In this document: piece after piece, positions 33,401 to 43,838 of the stretch
How positions within the stretch are numbered: position 1 is the stretch's first letter
Layout of the letters: each line of letters begins with the position of its first letter
Source of the DNA: Embleya scabrispora
GTDB taxonomy: Bacteria > Actinomycetota > Actinomycetes > Streptomycetales > Streptomycetaceae
DNA length: 64,000 bases
NCBI RefSeq assembly: GCF_002024165.1
Contig: NZ_MWQN01000001.1
Span: 4,877,501 to 4,941,500 of the forward strand
Reading direction: 5' to 3'
Notes under the pieces: model-generated
What the model was told of the DNA's origin: nothing
Databases searched by the model: none
The model's input: only the letters and a program-made list of their open reading frames with translations
Made by a program: the position numbers and the translations under genes

Positions 33401-34372
33401 TCACACCGAGGTGAAGCTCTGCGCACCCTCGGCCGACGCGGCGCGCGTCTCGCGCACCTCCAGGGCTTGGCGGTACAGCCGACCCGCGCGGTACGACGAG
33501 CGGACCAGGGGTCCGGAGAGCACGCCCGCGAAGCCGATCTCCTCGGCCTCCTCGTTCAGCTCGACGAACTCCTCCGGCTTCACCCAGCGCTCGACGGGGT
33601 GGTGTCGCACGCTCGGCCGCAGGTATTGCGTGATGGTCAGCAGTTCGCAGCCGGCGTCGTGCAGGTCCTGCATCGCCTGGCTGATCTCGGCGCGCTCCTC
33701 GCCCATGCCCAGGATCAGGTTGGACTTGGTGACCAGGCCGGCCGCCCGGGCCTGGGTGATCACGTCGAGCGAGCGCTCGTAGCGAAAGCCCGGCCGGATG
33801 CGCTTGAAGATGCGCGGCACGGTCTCGATGTTGTGCGCCAGCACCTCGGGGCGCGAGGAGAACACCTCGGCCAACTGGTCCGGCTGCGCGGTGAAGTCCG
33901 GGATCAGCAGTTCGACGCCGGTGCCCGGGTTCAGCTCCTTGATCTGGCGGACCGTCTCCGCGTACAACCACGCGCCGCCGTCGGGCAGGTCGTCGCGGGC
34001 CACACCCGTGATCGTGGCGTACTTCAGGCCCATCGCCTGGACCGACTCGGCCACCCGACGCGGCTCGTCGCGGTCCAGCTCGGCGGGCTTGCCGGTGTCG
34101 ATCTGGCAGAAGTCGCAGCGCCGGGTGCACTGGTCGCCGCCGATCAGGAAGGTCGCCTCGCGGTCTTCCCAGCATTCGTAGATGTTGGGACAGCCCGCTT
34201 CCTCGCACACCGTGTGCAGCCCCTCGCGCTTCACGAGTTGCTTGAGCTCGGTGTATTCGGGGCCCATCTTCGCCCGGGTCTTGATCCACGAAGGCTTGCG
34301 CTCGATGGGAGTCTCGGCGTTGCGGACTTCCAGGCGAAGCAGCTTGCGGCCGTCGGGTGCGACAGCGGACAC
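33401..34372 (-). CDS. lipA: Lipoyl synthase
   Basis: 323 residues. Radical-SAM enzyme that inserts two sulfur atoms into protein-bound octanoate. Both iron-sulfur motifs are present: the auxiliary cluster [12 protein letters not shown] (C-x4-C-x5-C) and the radical SAM motif CTRRCDFC (C-x3-C-x2-C). [16 protein letters not shown] and [16 protein letters not shown] are further family blocks; the C-terminal R-S-S-Y (LVRSSYRAG) supplies the final cluster serine. GTG 34372 has GAGGGAG upstream. It follows lipB in the same direction and serves the E2 lipoyl domains encoded by sucB. Confidence 0.95.
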   Translation of the reverse strand: MSAVAPDGRKLLRLEVRNAETPIERKPSWIKTRAKMGPEYTELKQLVKREGLHTVCEEAGCPNIYECWEDREATFLIGGDQCTRRCDFCQIDTGKPAELDRDEPRRVAESVQAMGLKYATITGVARDDLPDGGAWLYAETVRQIKELNPGTGVELLIPDFTAQPDQLAEVFSSRPEVLAHNIETVPRIFKRIRPGFRYERSLDVITQARAAGLVTKSNLILGMGEERAEISQAMQDLHDAGCELLTITQYLRPSVRHHPVERWVKPEEFVELNEEAEEIGFAGVLSGPLVRSSYRAGRLYRQALEVRETRAASAEGAQSFTSV

Positions 34373-34638
34373 GCGCGACTCCCTCTTCTCGGGTCAGCCT
34401 GCGGGGCGGGACGGACTGCGGTGGGCCCGGCAGGATGGGACGGGCCCGTGGTGGGGCGGTGCGTCCAGAGTACGCCGAGCGAATCGGGGCTCCGGACGCC
34501 CCGTCAAGTGGCAACCGGGACGAACCCGGGTGGATTCCCCGGCGGTCGGGTCCGGGACGAGGCGTGCGTCACGTGGTGCGGGTCGTGCGGTGCCGGTTAC
34601 GCGGTGCGCGTCGTGTGCCGCCCGTCACGCGGCGCGCG

Positions 34639-35439
34639 TCACGCCGGGACTTGGGCGAAGACGTCGGCCAGGTGCCGCTCGGCCAGCGGCAGGACCACGG
34701 CGACGGTGACCTCGCGGCCGAGTTCGCGGCTGAGCGAGGTGACCCCGGCGTCCTTGATGCCGCACGGCACGATGCGGTCGTAGTAGGTCATGTCGGCATC
34801 ACAATTGATCGCGAAGCCGTGCATGGTGACCTTGCGCGAGACCCGGACGCCGATCGCCGCGAGCTTGCGGTCGTCGCCGCGCTGCCCCGCGTTGGAGGGC
34901 GCGTACTCCGGACCGGCCAGGCGCGGGTCGAACTCGGGGTGCAGGCGCGGATCGGGCGCGGCCGTGAGCCGGCTGTCCAGGCGCAGGTCGAGGCCGCCGG
35001 TCGGGGCGGCTCCTTGCGGCACCGCGTCGCCCAGGACCCAGACGCCGCTGCGTCCCTCGATCCGGGTGGTCTCCAGACCCAGGTCGGCGCAGACTCGGAT
35101 CAGCGCCTCCTCCATCCGACGCACGTGCGCGACCACGTCGACCGGCTCGGGCAGGCGCACGATCGGGTAGCCGACGAGTTGGCCGGGACCGTGCCAGGTG
35201 ATCTTGCCGCCGCGGTCGACGTCGACCACGGGGGTGCCGTCCATCGGGCGCTCCGAGGGGTCGGTACGGCGGCCGGCGGTGTAGACCGCGGGGTGTTCCA
35301 GGAGTAGACACGTGTCGCCGACCTCGCCGCTCACCACCTGCTCGTGCACGCGGCGCTGTTCCTCCCAGGCAGCCTCGTACGGAACGGCGTCGGTGCCGAG
35401 GCCCAGGTGCACGAATCGCAGGAAGCTGGTCACGTCCAC
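34639..35439 (-). CDS. lipB: Octanoyltransferase
   Basis: 266 residues. Transfers octanoyl from acyl carrier protein to lipoyl domains, the step before LipA. Key motifs: [16 protein letters not shown] (substrate pocket), [20 protein letters not shown] (catalytic Lys) and [14 protein letters not shown] (active-site Cys). Between SGVWVLGDA and DDRKLAAIG there is an insertion of about 45 residues rich in D, R, L and P, which I believe is common in Streptomycetaceae LipB. GTG 35439 or GTG 35433 may start translation. Confidence 0.93.
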   Translation of the reverse strand: MDVTSFLRFVHLGLGTDAVPYEAAWEEQRRVHEQVVSGEVGDTCLLLEHPAVYTAGRRTDPSERPMDGTPVVDVDRGGKITWHGPGQLVGYPIVRLPEPVDVVAHVRRMEEALIRVCADLGLETTRIEGRSGVWVLGDAVPQGAAPTGGLDLRLDSRLTAAPDPRLHPEFDPRLAGPEYAPSNAGQRGDDRKLAAIGVRVSRKVTMHGFAINCDADMTYYDRIVPCGIKDAGVTSLSRELGREVTVAVVLPLAERHLADVFAQVPA

Positions 35440-35461
35440 CAGCGTACGACGGGGTCGAACG

Positions 35462-36172
35462 TCACCCGCGACCGGCGTCGAGGCCGCGGACTCGGCAGGT
35501 CACGCCGGTGAAGGTGCAGCCGATCGCATCGACTCGGCCGTACAGGCCGAACTCGATCACCACGCTCGCCCCGGGCGCCAGCGGTCCGCGGCCGCGGGCG
35601 GTCGCCACGCCGCGATCGGTGCTGGTGCGCATGTCCTCGCCGTAGAGCATGGTGAAGCCGCTCTGCCGGCCCGAGGTGGTGAGCGTGAGGTCCCAGGCGG
35701 GCAGCGGGCGCGGGGTGCGGTTGGTGATCACCACGGTGCCGTCGGCGCCCCAGCCGGAGTCGGTCACGGTGGCGTCGACGGACATGTCCGCGGGGCCGGT
35801 GGTGGCGGGCGGCGGCGGGACGGGCGGGGCCGGCGGCGCGCTCGAACGGGTCGCGGTCGCGCTCGCCCCGGGGTTGGCGCTCGCCGAGGCGGACGGGGAG
35901 CGGGTCGCCGACCGGGTCGCGCTCGCGGTCGTCGGCGGGCCCGGGGCGGTGGCCGTACCCGCGCCCGGGCTCGCCGCAGCGGTGCCGGGCAGCGGAAACG
36001 CCGGTGCCGGCAGCGGCAGGTTCCGGTCGAGCGAGACCGGGCCGTCGGCCCGGTCCGAGTCGCCGAGGCCGGCGAACAGGAAGACCCCGCTGGTGAGCAG
36101 CAGGCAGACGATCGCGACCGCGGCGAGGGGGATCACGATCCCGCGGGCGGTGTCGTCCGATTGCCGGGTCAC
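35462..36172 (-). CDS. Membrane-anchored protein with CBM2-like domain
   Basis: 236 residues. After a short cytoplasmic tail there is one membrane helix ([25 protein letters not shown]), a long Ala/Ser/Thr/Pro linker, and a C-terminal domain of about 105 residues ([39 protein letters not shown]...). Trp and Asn positions resemble family-2 cellulose-binding modules. Probably extracellular and anchored. GTG 36172 with AGGAA upstream is my chosen start. Ligand not evident. Confidence 0.65.
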   Translation of the reverse strand: MTRQSDDTARGIVIPLAAVAIVCLLLTSGVFLFAGLGDSDRADGPVSLDRNLPLPAPAFPLPGTAAASPGAGTATAPGPPTTASATRSATRSPSASASANPGASATATRSSAPPAPPVPPPPATTGPADMSVDATVTDSGWGADGTVVITNRTPRPLPAWDLTLTTSGRQSGFTMLYGEDMRTSTDRGVATARGRGPLAPGASVVIEFGLYGRVDAIGCTFTGVTCRVRGLDAGRG

Positions 36173-36585
36173 GCGTGCGTTTCCTTCGCCTGGTCGCGGA
36201 CGGCTCGCGATTCCCGGACGCTTCGGCCGATGTGGCCCGACGCCCCCGAGGCGCGTCCGCACGGACGTCGGCCGCGCGGAAGTCGATCATCCCAACGGGT
36301 GAACTACCTCGCGCATGTTCCACCACCGCTACGCGCATCGCAAGCGGCGCCGGGCTGGCGACAGCGCGGTGGATCCGGGTCGCCGATTCGGCAGGTTTTG
36401 CCGAACTTGGCCGAACCGGGGCTTCCTCGGGGCGAATTCGCCCCATCCCCGCGGGTCCTTCGGGCGTAACTCGAAAGGGTCATTGTTGTGAGCGTTCGGG
36501 TTGTAGCGCTCCAGAAATCGCTAGATTCTCGCGCGATCACCCACCCACCCCCGAACCACCGCACCAGCGGGAGGCGTTCATCTCC
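36173..36585. promoter_or_regulatory. Intergenic region with two palindromes upstream of the regulator
   Basis: 413 bp without a convincing gene. It contains a perfect 16-bp palindrome GGGGCGAATTCGCCCC (36429-36444) and an inverted repeat TTCGGCA-N5-TGCCGAA (36388-36406). Both lie 140-200 bp upstream of the regulator start and are candidate operators. Confidence 0.45.
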
Positions 36586-37955
36586 ATGGCAGCCAGGGTC
36601 GAGCGGCGCCCCAATCACCGGCTGGCGGCGCTTGTCGAGGAAGCCGGCTTCTCGCATGCCGGTCTGGCCCGACGCGTTGACCAACTCGGTGCGGAACAGG
36701 GCATCGATCTCCGGTACGACAAGACCTCCGTGGCGCGCTGGCTGCGTGGCCAACATCCGCGCGGGATCGTGCCGATACTGCTCGCGGAGGTCTTCACCCA
36801 ACGACTCGGCCGCAAACTCAGCGCCGAGGATCTGGGCATGGCCGGATGCCGGCCGGACTATGCCGGGCTGGAATACGCGTCCGGTCCGCCCGAGGCGGTC
36901 GAGATCGTCACCGGCATGTGGCAGGCCGACTCGGCGCAGCGATCCGCCCTGGTGGAGGCCGCGTTCACGCCCGGGGCGCTGGTGGTGCCCAGCCGGGACT
37001 GGCTGATCGGCGCCGGCGACGAGCGGCCGGCGCGGCAGGACGGCGACCGCGTGGGCCTCGGCGACGTGGCCGCGGTGCGTGCGGTCGGTGAGGCGTTTCG
37101 GCGGTTGGACGACTCGTTCGGCGGGGGCACGGCCGGCAGGCGCTGGTGCGCTACCTCGACACCGAGGTGACCGCGATACTGCGCGGGACCTACGACTCGC
37201 GCACCGGCAGCGCGCTGTTCGGCGCTGCGGCCACGCTCACCCGCCTGGTCGGCTGGATGGCGTACGACGTGGGCGTGCACGGGATGGCGCAGCGCTATTT
37301 CGTCCAGGCGCTGCGGCTGGCCCAGGCGTCGGGGGATCGCGCGCTCGGCGGGTTCGTGTTGTCCACGATGAGCCGGCAGGCGGTCTACCTCGGGCACGGG
37401 CGCGAGGCGGTGCAACTGGCGCGGGTCGCCCAGCAGGGCGCGTCGGTGGTGGCCACGCCCCGGGTGCGCGCGCTCTTCCACGCGGTCGAGGCGCGCGGGC
37501 ACGGGCTGCTCGGCGACGCGCGGGCGTGCGGGGCGGCGCTGTTGCGGGCCGAGCAGGCGTTGGAGTGCGTCGCGCCGGGGGACGAGGAGCCGGAGTGGGT
37601 CGCGTTCATGGACGAGGCCCAGTTGGCCGATGATCACGCGCACTGCTACCGGGACTTGGAGGACTACGACAAGGCGCGCGAGTACGCCGAGCGCTCGTTG
37701 CGGCTGCGCGGGAGCGAGTACGCGCGCAGCCGGTTGTTCTGCCAGACGATCCTGGCCACCGCGTTGCTGGAGTTGGGCGAGGTGGAGCAGGCGTGCCGGG
37801 TGGAGGCGGAGGCGACCGAACAGGCGGAGGGGCTGCGGTCGTCGCGGGCGGTGGACTACGTACGCGAGTTCACCCATCGATTGGCGCCGTATCGGGACGT
37901 GCCGGCGGTGCGCGAATTCGAGGCGCGGTCGGGCTGCTTCGTCCGTACGGCCTGA
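36586..37955 (+). pseudogene. HTH/TPR-type transcriptional regulator, frameshifted
   Basis: The first frame (ATG 36586, GGGAGG 11 nt upstream) encodes an N-terminal DNA-binding region (HRLAALVEEAGFSHAGLARRVDQLG...YDKTSVARWLRGQHPRG) up to AFRRLDDSFGGG, then stops at 37170. The next frame carries on as HGRQALVRYLDTEVTAILRG...MAQRYFVQALRLAQASGDRALGG, a TPR-like array ending at 37955. Restoring one C in GGCGGGGGCACGG near 37120-37131 joins them. The family resembles the NsdA-like negative regulators of development and antibiotic production in Streptomyces. It may be decayed, or a sequencing indel. Confidence 0.65.
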
Positions 37956-37968
37956 GCGGCGCGGCGGG

Positions 37969-39222
37969 TCAGGCCGCGAGGGCACCCAGGTCGGCGAGGG
38001 CGGAGCGGGCCGCTCTGCGACCGGAGGCCAGGGCGCCCTGGATGGAGCTGGAGTCACGATGGTCGCCGCAGACGTACAGGCCGCCGATCAGCCGGACCGG
38101 TCGGCGGAAGTTGTGGCCGGGCTCGACGACCGGGACGGCCTGCGGGATGTGACAGGTGGTCAGATGTGTCCACGTGGTGGTGGGCGTGTCGTGGACGACC
38201 GCGAGCCGTTCGCGGACCCGTAGTTCGAGTTTGGCCGGCTCCGAGCCGTCGTGCCCGAGCACGGTGGTGGCGATCAGCGCCCGGCGGTCCGGCGTGTAGG
38301 TGGGGGCGACCTGGCTGACCACCGTCGTGTGCGTGAACGGGCTGCGGGCGTCGGCCTCCACGAGCAGCGACGCGTCGGCCCGGGGCGCGCCGCGGGCCAC
38401 GTGGTACAGCGTGGTCACCGGGTGGAACGCGGGCATCCGCAGGCCCGGCAGCAGCGCCACCGCCGTACTCGGATCGGTGGCCACGATGACCGCGCGGGCC
38501 CGGATCTCGCCCGCCGCGTCGGTCAGCACCCGATCGGCCGAGACGGACGACACCCGCACGCCGTAGCGCACCACGTCCGCCGGCAGGGCCGCCGCGAGTT
38601 GGCTCGGCACCGCCGCCATGCCCCGGGCGGGCAGCGCCACCCGGCCGCGCAGGAACGACCGGAGCATCAACTCGGCGAACCGGCTGGACGAGCGCAACGC
38701 GGGGTCGTGCAACAGCGCGGCCAGCAGCGGGCGCAGGGTCCGCCGGGTCAGCTCGGGTGGCAGCGCGCGCAACACCGGCGCATCGGCCGCGGCCGTCTCG
38801 GCGGCGCCGAACACCCGCGCCACCGGGGCGGACGCGGTCCGGGCGAGCAGGGCGGCCAACCGGGCCCGATCGGTGCCGCTGCCGTTGCGCAACCCGCCGA
38901 TCGCGTCCCGGACCCGGCGCACGTCGCCGATCCGATGCGTGCGGCCGTCCTCGTACAGCAGCACACCGGGCTGGAAGGCGCGCAACCCCAGTGCGGCGAC
39001 GTCGAGTTGCCGGCGCACCTGGGGCCAGGAGGTGGTCAGCGACTGGAAGCCGCGGTCGACCCGGAAGCCGTCCACGAGATCCGTCCGCACCCGTCCCCCG
39101 GGTCGATCGCCCGCTTCCAGCACGGTGACCGGCACCCCGGCCGCGGCCACGGTCCGTGCCGCGCTCAAGCCGGCCAACCCGGCCCCCACCACGATCACCT
39201 CGGTACGGCGCACGTCGACCAC
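37969..39222 (-). CDS. FAD-dependent amine oxidase/protoporphyrinogen-oxidase-like protein
   Basis: 417 residues. N-terminal dinucleotide fold VIVVGAGLAGLSAARTVAAAGVPVTVLEAGDRPGGRVRTD, then GFRVDRGFQSLTTSWPQVRR. The C-terminus contains YVCGDHRDSSSIQGALASGRRAA, the second FAD-contact region. Substrate unknown; it belongs to the broad carotenoid/amine oxidase-like class. GTG 39222 was chosen (GGGAGGA, 5-nt gap) over an upstream ATG that lies in the repeat array. Confidence 0.8.
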   Translation of the reverse strand: MVDVRRTEVIVVGAGLAGLSAARTVAAAGVPVTVLEAGDRPGGRVRTDLVDGFRVDRGFQSLTTSWPQVRRQLDVAALGLRAFQPGVLLYEDGRTHRIGDVRRVRDAIGGLRNGSGTDRARLAALLARTASAPVARVFGAAETAAADAPVLRALPPELTRRTLRPLLAALLHDPALRSSSRFAELMLRSFLRGRVALPARGMAAVPSQLAAALPADVVRYGVRVSSVSADRVLTDAAGEIRARAVIVATDPSTAVALLPGLRMPAFHPVTTLYHVARGAPRADASLLVEADARSPFTHTTVVSQVAPTYTPDRRALIATTVLGHDGSEPAKLELRVRERLAVVHDTPTTTWTHLTTCHIPQAVPVVEPGHNFRRPVRLIGGLYVCGDHRDSSSIQGALASGRRAARSALADLGALAA

Positions 39223-39265
39223 GATCGTCCTCCCGTCCCCCAGCCCACGACCAACCACGCCGCGG

Positions 39266-39417
39266 TGTCGGTTCCGTCGCCTACAGGTCATGCCCCTCGA
39301 TAGCCCGGTCGGTTTCACCGCCTACAGGTCATACCCCTCGAAGCCCGGTCGGTTTCATCGCCTACGGGTCATACCCCTCGACGCCCGGTCGGTTTCATCG
39401 CCTACGGGTCATACCCA
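39266..39417. repeat. Tandem 40-bp repeat, about 3.5 copies
   Basis: Units begin CCTACAGGTCATACCCCTCG and end with GCCCGGTCGGTTTCATCG. Copies start at 39280, 39321, 39361 and 39401 (41, 40, 40 bp spacing; the last is truncated). Copies 2-4 are nearly identical; copy 1 is more diverged. Located between convergently read flanks upstream of the FAD oxidoreductase and downstream of the SDR gene. Confidence 0.8.
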
Positions 39418-39515
39418 CCAGAAGCCGGAAGGAGCGCGCCGACCAACACCGGTTGTCCGGTGGGCGACAGCAGGGCGTCCACCGGTCGACGGGCGGGCCG
39501 GACGTGACGTCGGGG

Positions 39516-40409
39516 TCACTTCGCCAGGGCGGCGGCGATGGCGGTGTCGATGGTGGGGTGTTCGAAGGTGAAGCCGGAGTCGAGGAGGACCCTGGGCACC
39601 ATGCGCTGACCGGTGAGGATCTCCTTGGCGAAGTCGCCGAGGGCGATGCGTAGCGCGAATGGGGGGACCGCGAGGAGGGTGGGGCGGTGCAGGGCCCGGC
39701 CCATGGCCCTGGTGGCCTCGGCGTTGGTGACCGGGTTCGGGGCGGTCAGGTTGACCGGGCCGGACAGGGTCGGGTGGTCCAGGACGTGGCGGATCGCGGC
39801 CACCTCGTCGATCAGGGAGATGAAGCTCCAGTACTGCCTGCCCGAGCCGAGTCGGCCGCCGAGGCCGGCCCGGAACAGCGGGAACATCCGGCCCCACGCG
39901 CCGCCGGAGCGGGAGACCACCAGGCCGGTGCGCAGGTGGGCGACCCGGATGCCGGCCTCGACGGCGGGCGCGGTGGCCGCCTCCCACTCCGTGCACAGGT
40001 CGGCCAGGAAGCCGGTCCCGGGCGGGGACGACTCGTCCACCTCGCGTTCGCCCGTGTCGCCGTAGTAGCCCATCGCGGAGCCGGCCAGCAGTACCCGCGG
40101 CGCCGGTCGCAGGGCCGCCAGCGCGCGCGAGACGGCCGCGGTGCCCAGGACCCGGCTGTCCCGGAGTTCGCGCTTGTACGCGGCCGTCCAGCGCCGATCG
40201 CCGATGCCCGCGCCGGCCAGGTGCACCGCCGCGTCCACCGGGCCCAGCGCGGCGGTGTCCACCGTGCCGCCGTGCGGGTCCCAGCGCACCTCGTCGGGCC
40301 CGCCGGGGGGCCGGCGGACCAGCCGGACCACCTCGTGGCCGTCGGCGGCGAGCGAGTGGACGAGAGCGGAACCCACGAGGCCGGACGAGCCGGTGACGGC
40401 GATACGCAT
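39516..40409 (-). CDS. TIGR01777-family NAD(P)-dependent oxidoreductase (SDR)
   Basis: 297 residues. Atypical extended SDR with [20 protein letters not shown] (Gly-rich cofactor loop), AVHLAGAGIGDRRWTAAYKRELRDSRVLGT (family block), LLAGSAMGYYGDTGEREVDESSPPGTGFLA (catalytic Ser/Tyr region) and SGPVNLTAPNPVTNAEATRAMGRALHRP, all as in TIGR01777. Function unknown, sometimes linked to cell division or epimerisation. ATG 40409. Confidence 0.85.
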   Translation of the reverse strand: MRIAVTGSSGLVGSALVHSLAADGHEVVRLVRRPPGGPDEVRWDPHGGTVDTAALGPVDAAVHLAGAGIGDRRWTAAYKRELRDSRVLGTAAVSRALAALRPAPRVLLAGSAMGYYGDTGEREVDESSPPGTGFLADLCTEWEAATAPAVEAGIRVAHLRTGLVVSRSGGAWGRMFPLFRAGLGGRLGSGRQYWSFISLIDEVAAIRHVLDHPTLSGPVNLTAPNPVTNAEATRAMGRALHRPTLLAVPPFALRIALGDFAKEILTGQRMVPRVLLDSGFTFEHPTIDTAIAAALAK

Positions 40410-40442
40410 GAGAGCATCCTGACCTACCCGGCGCCGAACATG

Positions 40443-40480
40443 CCGAAGGCGGCCCGGACCGGGGTCCGAACCGCCTTCGG
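40443..40480 (-). terminator. sucB terminator hairpin
   Basis: CCGAAGGCGG (40443-40452) pairs with CCGCCTTCGG (40471-40480), with a further GGACC/GGTCC stem inside. It lies downstream of sucB and upstream of the SDR start. Confidence 0.65.
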
Positions 40481-40558
40481 GTCGTGCGTGTCGCCGGGTG
40501 CCTGCAGACGGGGCGCCTACAGACGGGTTCCTACAGGTGACTGCCTACCGGCGGTCGC

Positions 40559-42379
40559 CTACAGGCCGAGGTCGCCCTCGAAGGCGCCTTCCTCGAGACG
40601 GGTCTTCACCGTCTGCAGGAAGCGGGCCGCGTCCGCGCCGTCCACCAGGCGGTGGTCGTAGGACAGGGCCAGGTACACCATCGAACGGACCGCGATGACC
40701 TCGCCGAGCGTCGGGTCGTTGACCACGACCGGGCGCTTGACGACCGCGCCCGTGCCGAGCATCGCGACCTGCGGCTGCGGGAAGATCGGCGTGTCGAACA
40801 GCGCGCCGCGCGAACCGGTGTTGGTCAGCGTGAACGTGCCGCCGGCCAGCTCGTCGGGGCTGACCTTGTTGGTGCGGGTGCGCTCCGCCAGGTCCGAGAT
40901 CTTCCGGGACAGGCCCGCGATGTTCAGGTCGCCCGCGTTGTGGATGACCGGGACCATCAGGCCGCGGTCGGTGTCCACCGCGATCACCAGGTGCTCGGCG
41001 TCGTGGTAGGTGACCGTGCCCGCGTCCAGGTCCATCGAGGCGTTCAGGACCGGGTGGACCTTGAGCGCCTCGACCGCCGCCTTGGCGAAGAACGGCATGA
41101 ACGACAGCTTGACGCCCTCGCGGGCCACGAAGTCGTTCTTCGCCCGGTCGCGCAGGCGGGCGATGTTGGTGACGTCCACCTCGACGACGGTGGTCAGCTG
41201 GGCCGAGGTCTGCAGCGACTCGACCATGCGCTTGGCGATCACCGTGCGCATCCGCGACAACTTCTCGGTGCGACCGCGCAGCGGCGACGGCTCGATCGGC
41301 GCCGCGGCCTTGGCGGCGGGAGCGGCGGCGGCCGGAGCCGGAGCCGAGGCCGCCGCGGCGGCCTGGGCCGCCTGCTGCTTGCGGGCCGTCTCCAGGACGT
41401 CCTGCTTGCGGATGCGGCCACCGATGCCGGTGCCCTCGATCGCGCCCAGGTCCACGTTGTGCTCGGCGGCGAGCTTGCGCACCAGCGGCGTGACGTACGC
41501 GCCGTCGGCCTCGGCCGGCGGGGCGAGCTGCGGCGCCGGGGCGGCAGCCTGCGGAGCGGGAGCCGGCGCGGGCGTCGGAGCCGGCTTCGGCGCGGGTGCC
41601 TGGGCCGGCGCGGCGGCGGGCGCCGGAGCCGGAGCCGCGGCCTGGGCCGGCGCGGTGGCCGGAGCAGCCGCCGGAGCCGGAGCAGCCGCCGGAGCCGCAG
41701 CCGCCGGAGCGGGCGCCGCGGCCGGAGCCGCACCGGGCGCGCCGATGACGGCCAGCTCGGCGCCGACCTCCACCGTCTCGTCCTCGGCGACCTTGATCTT
41801 CAGCAGCACGCCACCGACCGGCGACGGGATCTCGGTGTCGACCTTGTCCGTCGAGACCTCGAGCAGCGGCTCGTCGGCCTCGACCGTGTCACCCTCCTGC
41901 TTCAGCCAGCGGGTGATGGTGCCCTCCTGCACGCTCTCGCCGAGCGCGGGCAGCAGCACCGGGGTGCCCTGCGCGTCGCCGGCGGGCGCGGCCGGAGCCT
42001 GGGCGGGCTCCTGTGCGGCCTGAGCGGGCTCCTGCGCGGCCGGCGCCGCCGGCGCGGCGGGAGCCTCGGCGGGCGCCGGAGCCTCGGCGGGCGCCTCGGC
42101 CGCCTGCGGAGCCGGTGCGGCGGCCGGAGCCGAAGCCCCGGTGCCGTCGTCGATCACGGCCAGTTCGGCGCCGACGTCGACCGTGTCGTCTTCCTGGGCC
42201 TTGATCGACACCAGGATGCCCGCGGCGGGGGAGGGGATCTCGGTGTCGACCTTGTCGGTCGAGACCTCGAGCAGGGGCTCGTCCAGCTCGACGCGCTCAC
42301 CCTCCTGCTTCAGCCAGCGGGTGATGGTGCCCTCCTGCACGCTTTCGCCGAGCGCGGGCAGTGTTACGGAGACCGGCAT
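40559..42379 (-). CDS. sucB: 2-oxoglutarate dehydrogenase-type E2 (dihydrolipoyl succinyltransferase)
   Basis: 606 residues. Two lipoyl domains (residues 2-76 and 140-214) carry lipoyl lysines K43 and K179 in the repeated motif [14 protein letters not shown]. Long Ala/Pro linkers follow each. A peripheral subunit-binding domain ([20 protein letters not shown]...[10 protein letters not shown]) then leads to the catalytic domain ending in [15 protein letters not shown], with H576 and D580. The two lipoyl domains and adjoining DNA are near duplicates. It receives lipoate from LipA/LipB and passes electrons to LpdA, whose gene lies directly upstream. Whether it serves the 2-oxoglutarate or pyruvate complex is not decided by sequence; Streptomyces orthologues are usually called SucB. 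Confidence 0.92.
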   Translation of the reverse strand: MPVSVTLPALGESVQEGTITRWLKQEGERVELDEPLLEVSTDKVDTEIPSPAAGILVSIKAQEDDTVDVGAELAVIDDGTGASAPAAAPAPQAAEAPAEAPAPAEAPAAPAAPAAQEPAQAAQEPAQAPAAPAGDAQGTPVLLPALGESVQEGTITRWLKQEGDTVEADEPLLEVSTDKVDTEIPSPVGGVLLKIKVAEDETVEVGAELAVIGAPGAAPAAAPAPAAAAPAAAPAPAAAPATAPAQAAAPAPAPAAAPAQAPAPKPAPTPAPAPAPQAAAPAPQLAPPAEADGAYVTPLVRKLAAEHNVDLGAIEGTGIGGRIRKQDVLETARKQQAAQAAAAASAPAPAAAAPAAKAAAPIEPSPLRGRTEKLSRMRTVIAKRMVESLQTSAQLTTVVEVDVTNIARLRDRAKNDFVAREGVKLSFMPFFAKAAVEALKVHPVLNASMDLDAGTVTYHDAEHLVIAVDTDRGLMVPVIHNAGDLNIAGLSRKISDLAERTRTNKVSPDELAGGTFTLTNTGSRGALFDTPIFPQPQVAMLGTGAVVKRPVVVNDPTLGEVIAVRSMVYLALSYDHRLVDGADAARFLQTVKTRLEEGAFEGDLGL

Positions 42380-42449
42380 GGGTCAATGACTCCTTCTCAA
42401 CGCTTCAAGGCGTGGGTCTTGGATGACGGGGCGCGATAGGGGCGCGTCG

Positions 42450-43838
42450 TCAGTCGTGGACGTGCAGGGGCTTGCCCGCCAACGCGAGGTGGGCCTCGCC
42501 AAGCGCCTCGGACTGCGTCGGGTGCGGGTGGATGAGCTGGGCGACCTCGGCCGGCAGGGCCTCCCAGTTGTAGATCAGCTGGGCCTCCGAGGTCAGCTCG
42601 CCCATCCGGGCGCCGACCATGTGGATGCCGACGACCGGGCCGTCCTTGACCGAGACGACCTTGACCTGGCCGGTCGTCTTGAGGATCTGGCTCTTGCCGT
42701 TGCCGCCGAGGCTGTAGCTGATCGACGCGAGCTTGTCCGAGCCGTAACGCTCGACCGCCTGCGCCTCGGTGAGGCCGACCGAGGCCACCTCCGGGTCGCA
42801 GTAGGTCACGCGCGGCACGCCCGCGTAGTCGATCGGCACCGGGTTCAACCCGGCGATGCGCTCGGCGACCAAAATGCCCTCGCCGAAACCGACGTGGGCG
42901 AGCTGAAGGGTGGGGATGAGGTCGCCCACGGCCGAGATCGTCGGCACGTTCGTGGCGCAGTACTCGTCGACCAGGACGTAGCCGCGGTCCATCGCGACGC
43001 CGGCCTCCTCGTAGCCCAGGCCTGCCGAGACGGGGCCGCGGCCGACGGCGACGAGCAGCAGCTCGGCCTCGATCTGCTTGCCGTTCTCCAGCGAGACCCG
43101 CACGCCCGCGTCGGTGTACTCGACGCCGGAGAAACGCGCGCCGAGTTCGAACTTGATGCCGCGACGACGGAAGGCGCGCTCCAGGAGCTTGCTGCTCGCC
43201 TCGTCCTCCAGGGCGACCAGGTGCGGCAGCGCCTCGACGATGGTCACGTCCACACCGAAGGACTTCCAGGCGCTGGCGAACTCGACGCCGATCACGCCGC
43301 CGCCGAGCACCACCGCGGACTGCGGGACCCGGTCGAGCACGAGCGCGTGGTCGCTGTTGAGCACGCGGTTGCCGTCGATCTCCAGGCCCGGCAGCGACTT
43401 CGGCACCGAGCCGGTCGCCAGTACCACGTGTCGACCCTCGTAGCGCTGCCCGTTCACCTCGACCGCGGTCGGCGACACAAGCTTCCCGGCGCCCTCGACG
43501 ACGGTGATCTTGCGGCTCGCGATCAGCCCGGTCAGGCCCTTGAACAGGCGCGAGATCACGCCGTCCTTGTACGCGTGCACCGCGGCGATGTCGATGCCGT
43601 CGAACGTCGACTTGACGCCGAACTGCTCACTCTCGCGCGTCTGGTCCGCGACCTCGCCGGCGTGCAGCAGCGCCTTGGTCGGGATGCAGCCGTTGTGCAG
43701 ACACGTGCCGCCGAGCTTGCCCTTTTCGACGAGGACGACGCGCATACCGAGTTCGGCCGCGCGCAGGGCGCACGCGTAGCCGCCACTCCCGCCGCCGAGA
43801 ATGACTACATCGAAAACGGCTCCGGCGTCGTTCGCCAC
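42450..43838 (-). CDS. lpdA: Dihydrolipoyl dehydrogenase (E3)
   Basis: 462 residues. Reoxidises lipoyl groups of E2 with NAD. Domains: FAD site VFDVVILGGGSGGYACALRAAELG, redox disulfide GGTCLHNGCIP (C-x4-C), NAD site SAVVLGGGVIGVEFASAWKSFG, FAD block VPTISAVGDLIPTLQLAH and C-terminal His-Glu pair in HPHPTQSEALGEAHLA. GTG 43838 has AGGAGG 7 nt upstream; a longer open frame further 5' lacks homology. Followed by sucB after 70 bp, probably one operon. Confidence 0.95.
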   Translation of the reverse strand: MANDAGAVFDVVILGGGSGGYACALRAAELGMRVVLVEKGKLGGTCLHNGCIPTKALLHAGEVADQTRESEQFGVKSTFDGIDIAAVHAYKDGVISRLFKGLTGLIASRKITVVEGAGKLVSPTAVEVNGQRYEGRHVVLATGSVPKSLPGLEIDGNRVLNSDHALVLDRVPQSAVVLGGGVIGVEFASAWKSFGVDVTIVEALPHLVALEDEASSKLLERAFRRRGIKFELGARFSGVEYTDAGVRVSLENGKQIEAELLLVAVGRGPVSAGLGYEEAGVAMDRGYVLVDEYCATNVPTISAVGDLIPTLQLAHVGFGEGILVAERIAGLNPVPIDYAGVPRVTYCDPEVASVGLTEAQAVERYGSDKLASISYSLGGNGKSQILKTTGQVKVVSVKDGPVVGIHMVGARMGELTSEAQLIYNWEALPAEVAQLIHPHPTQSEALGEAHLALAGKPLHVHD

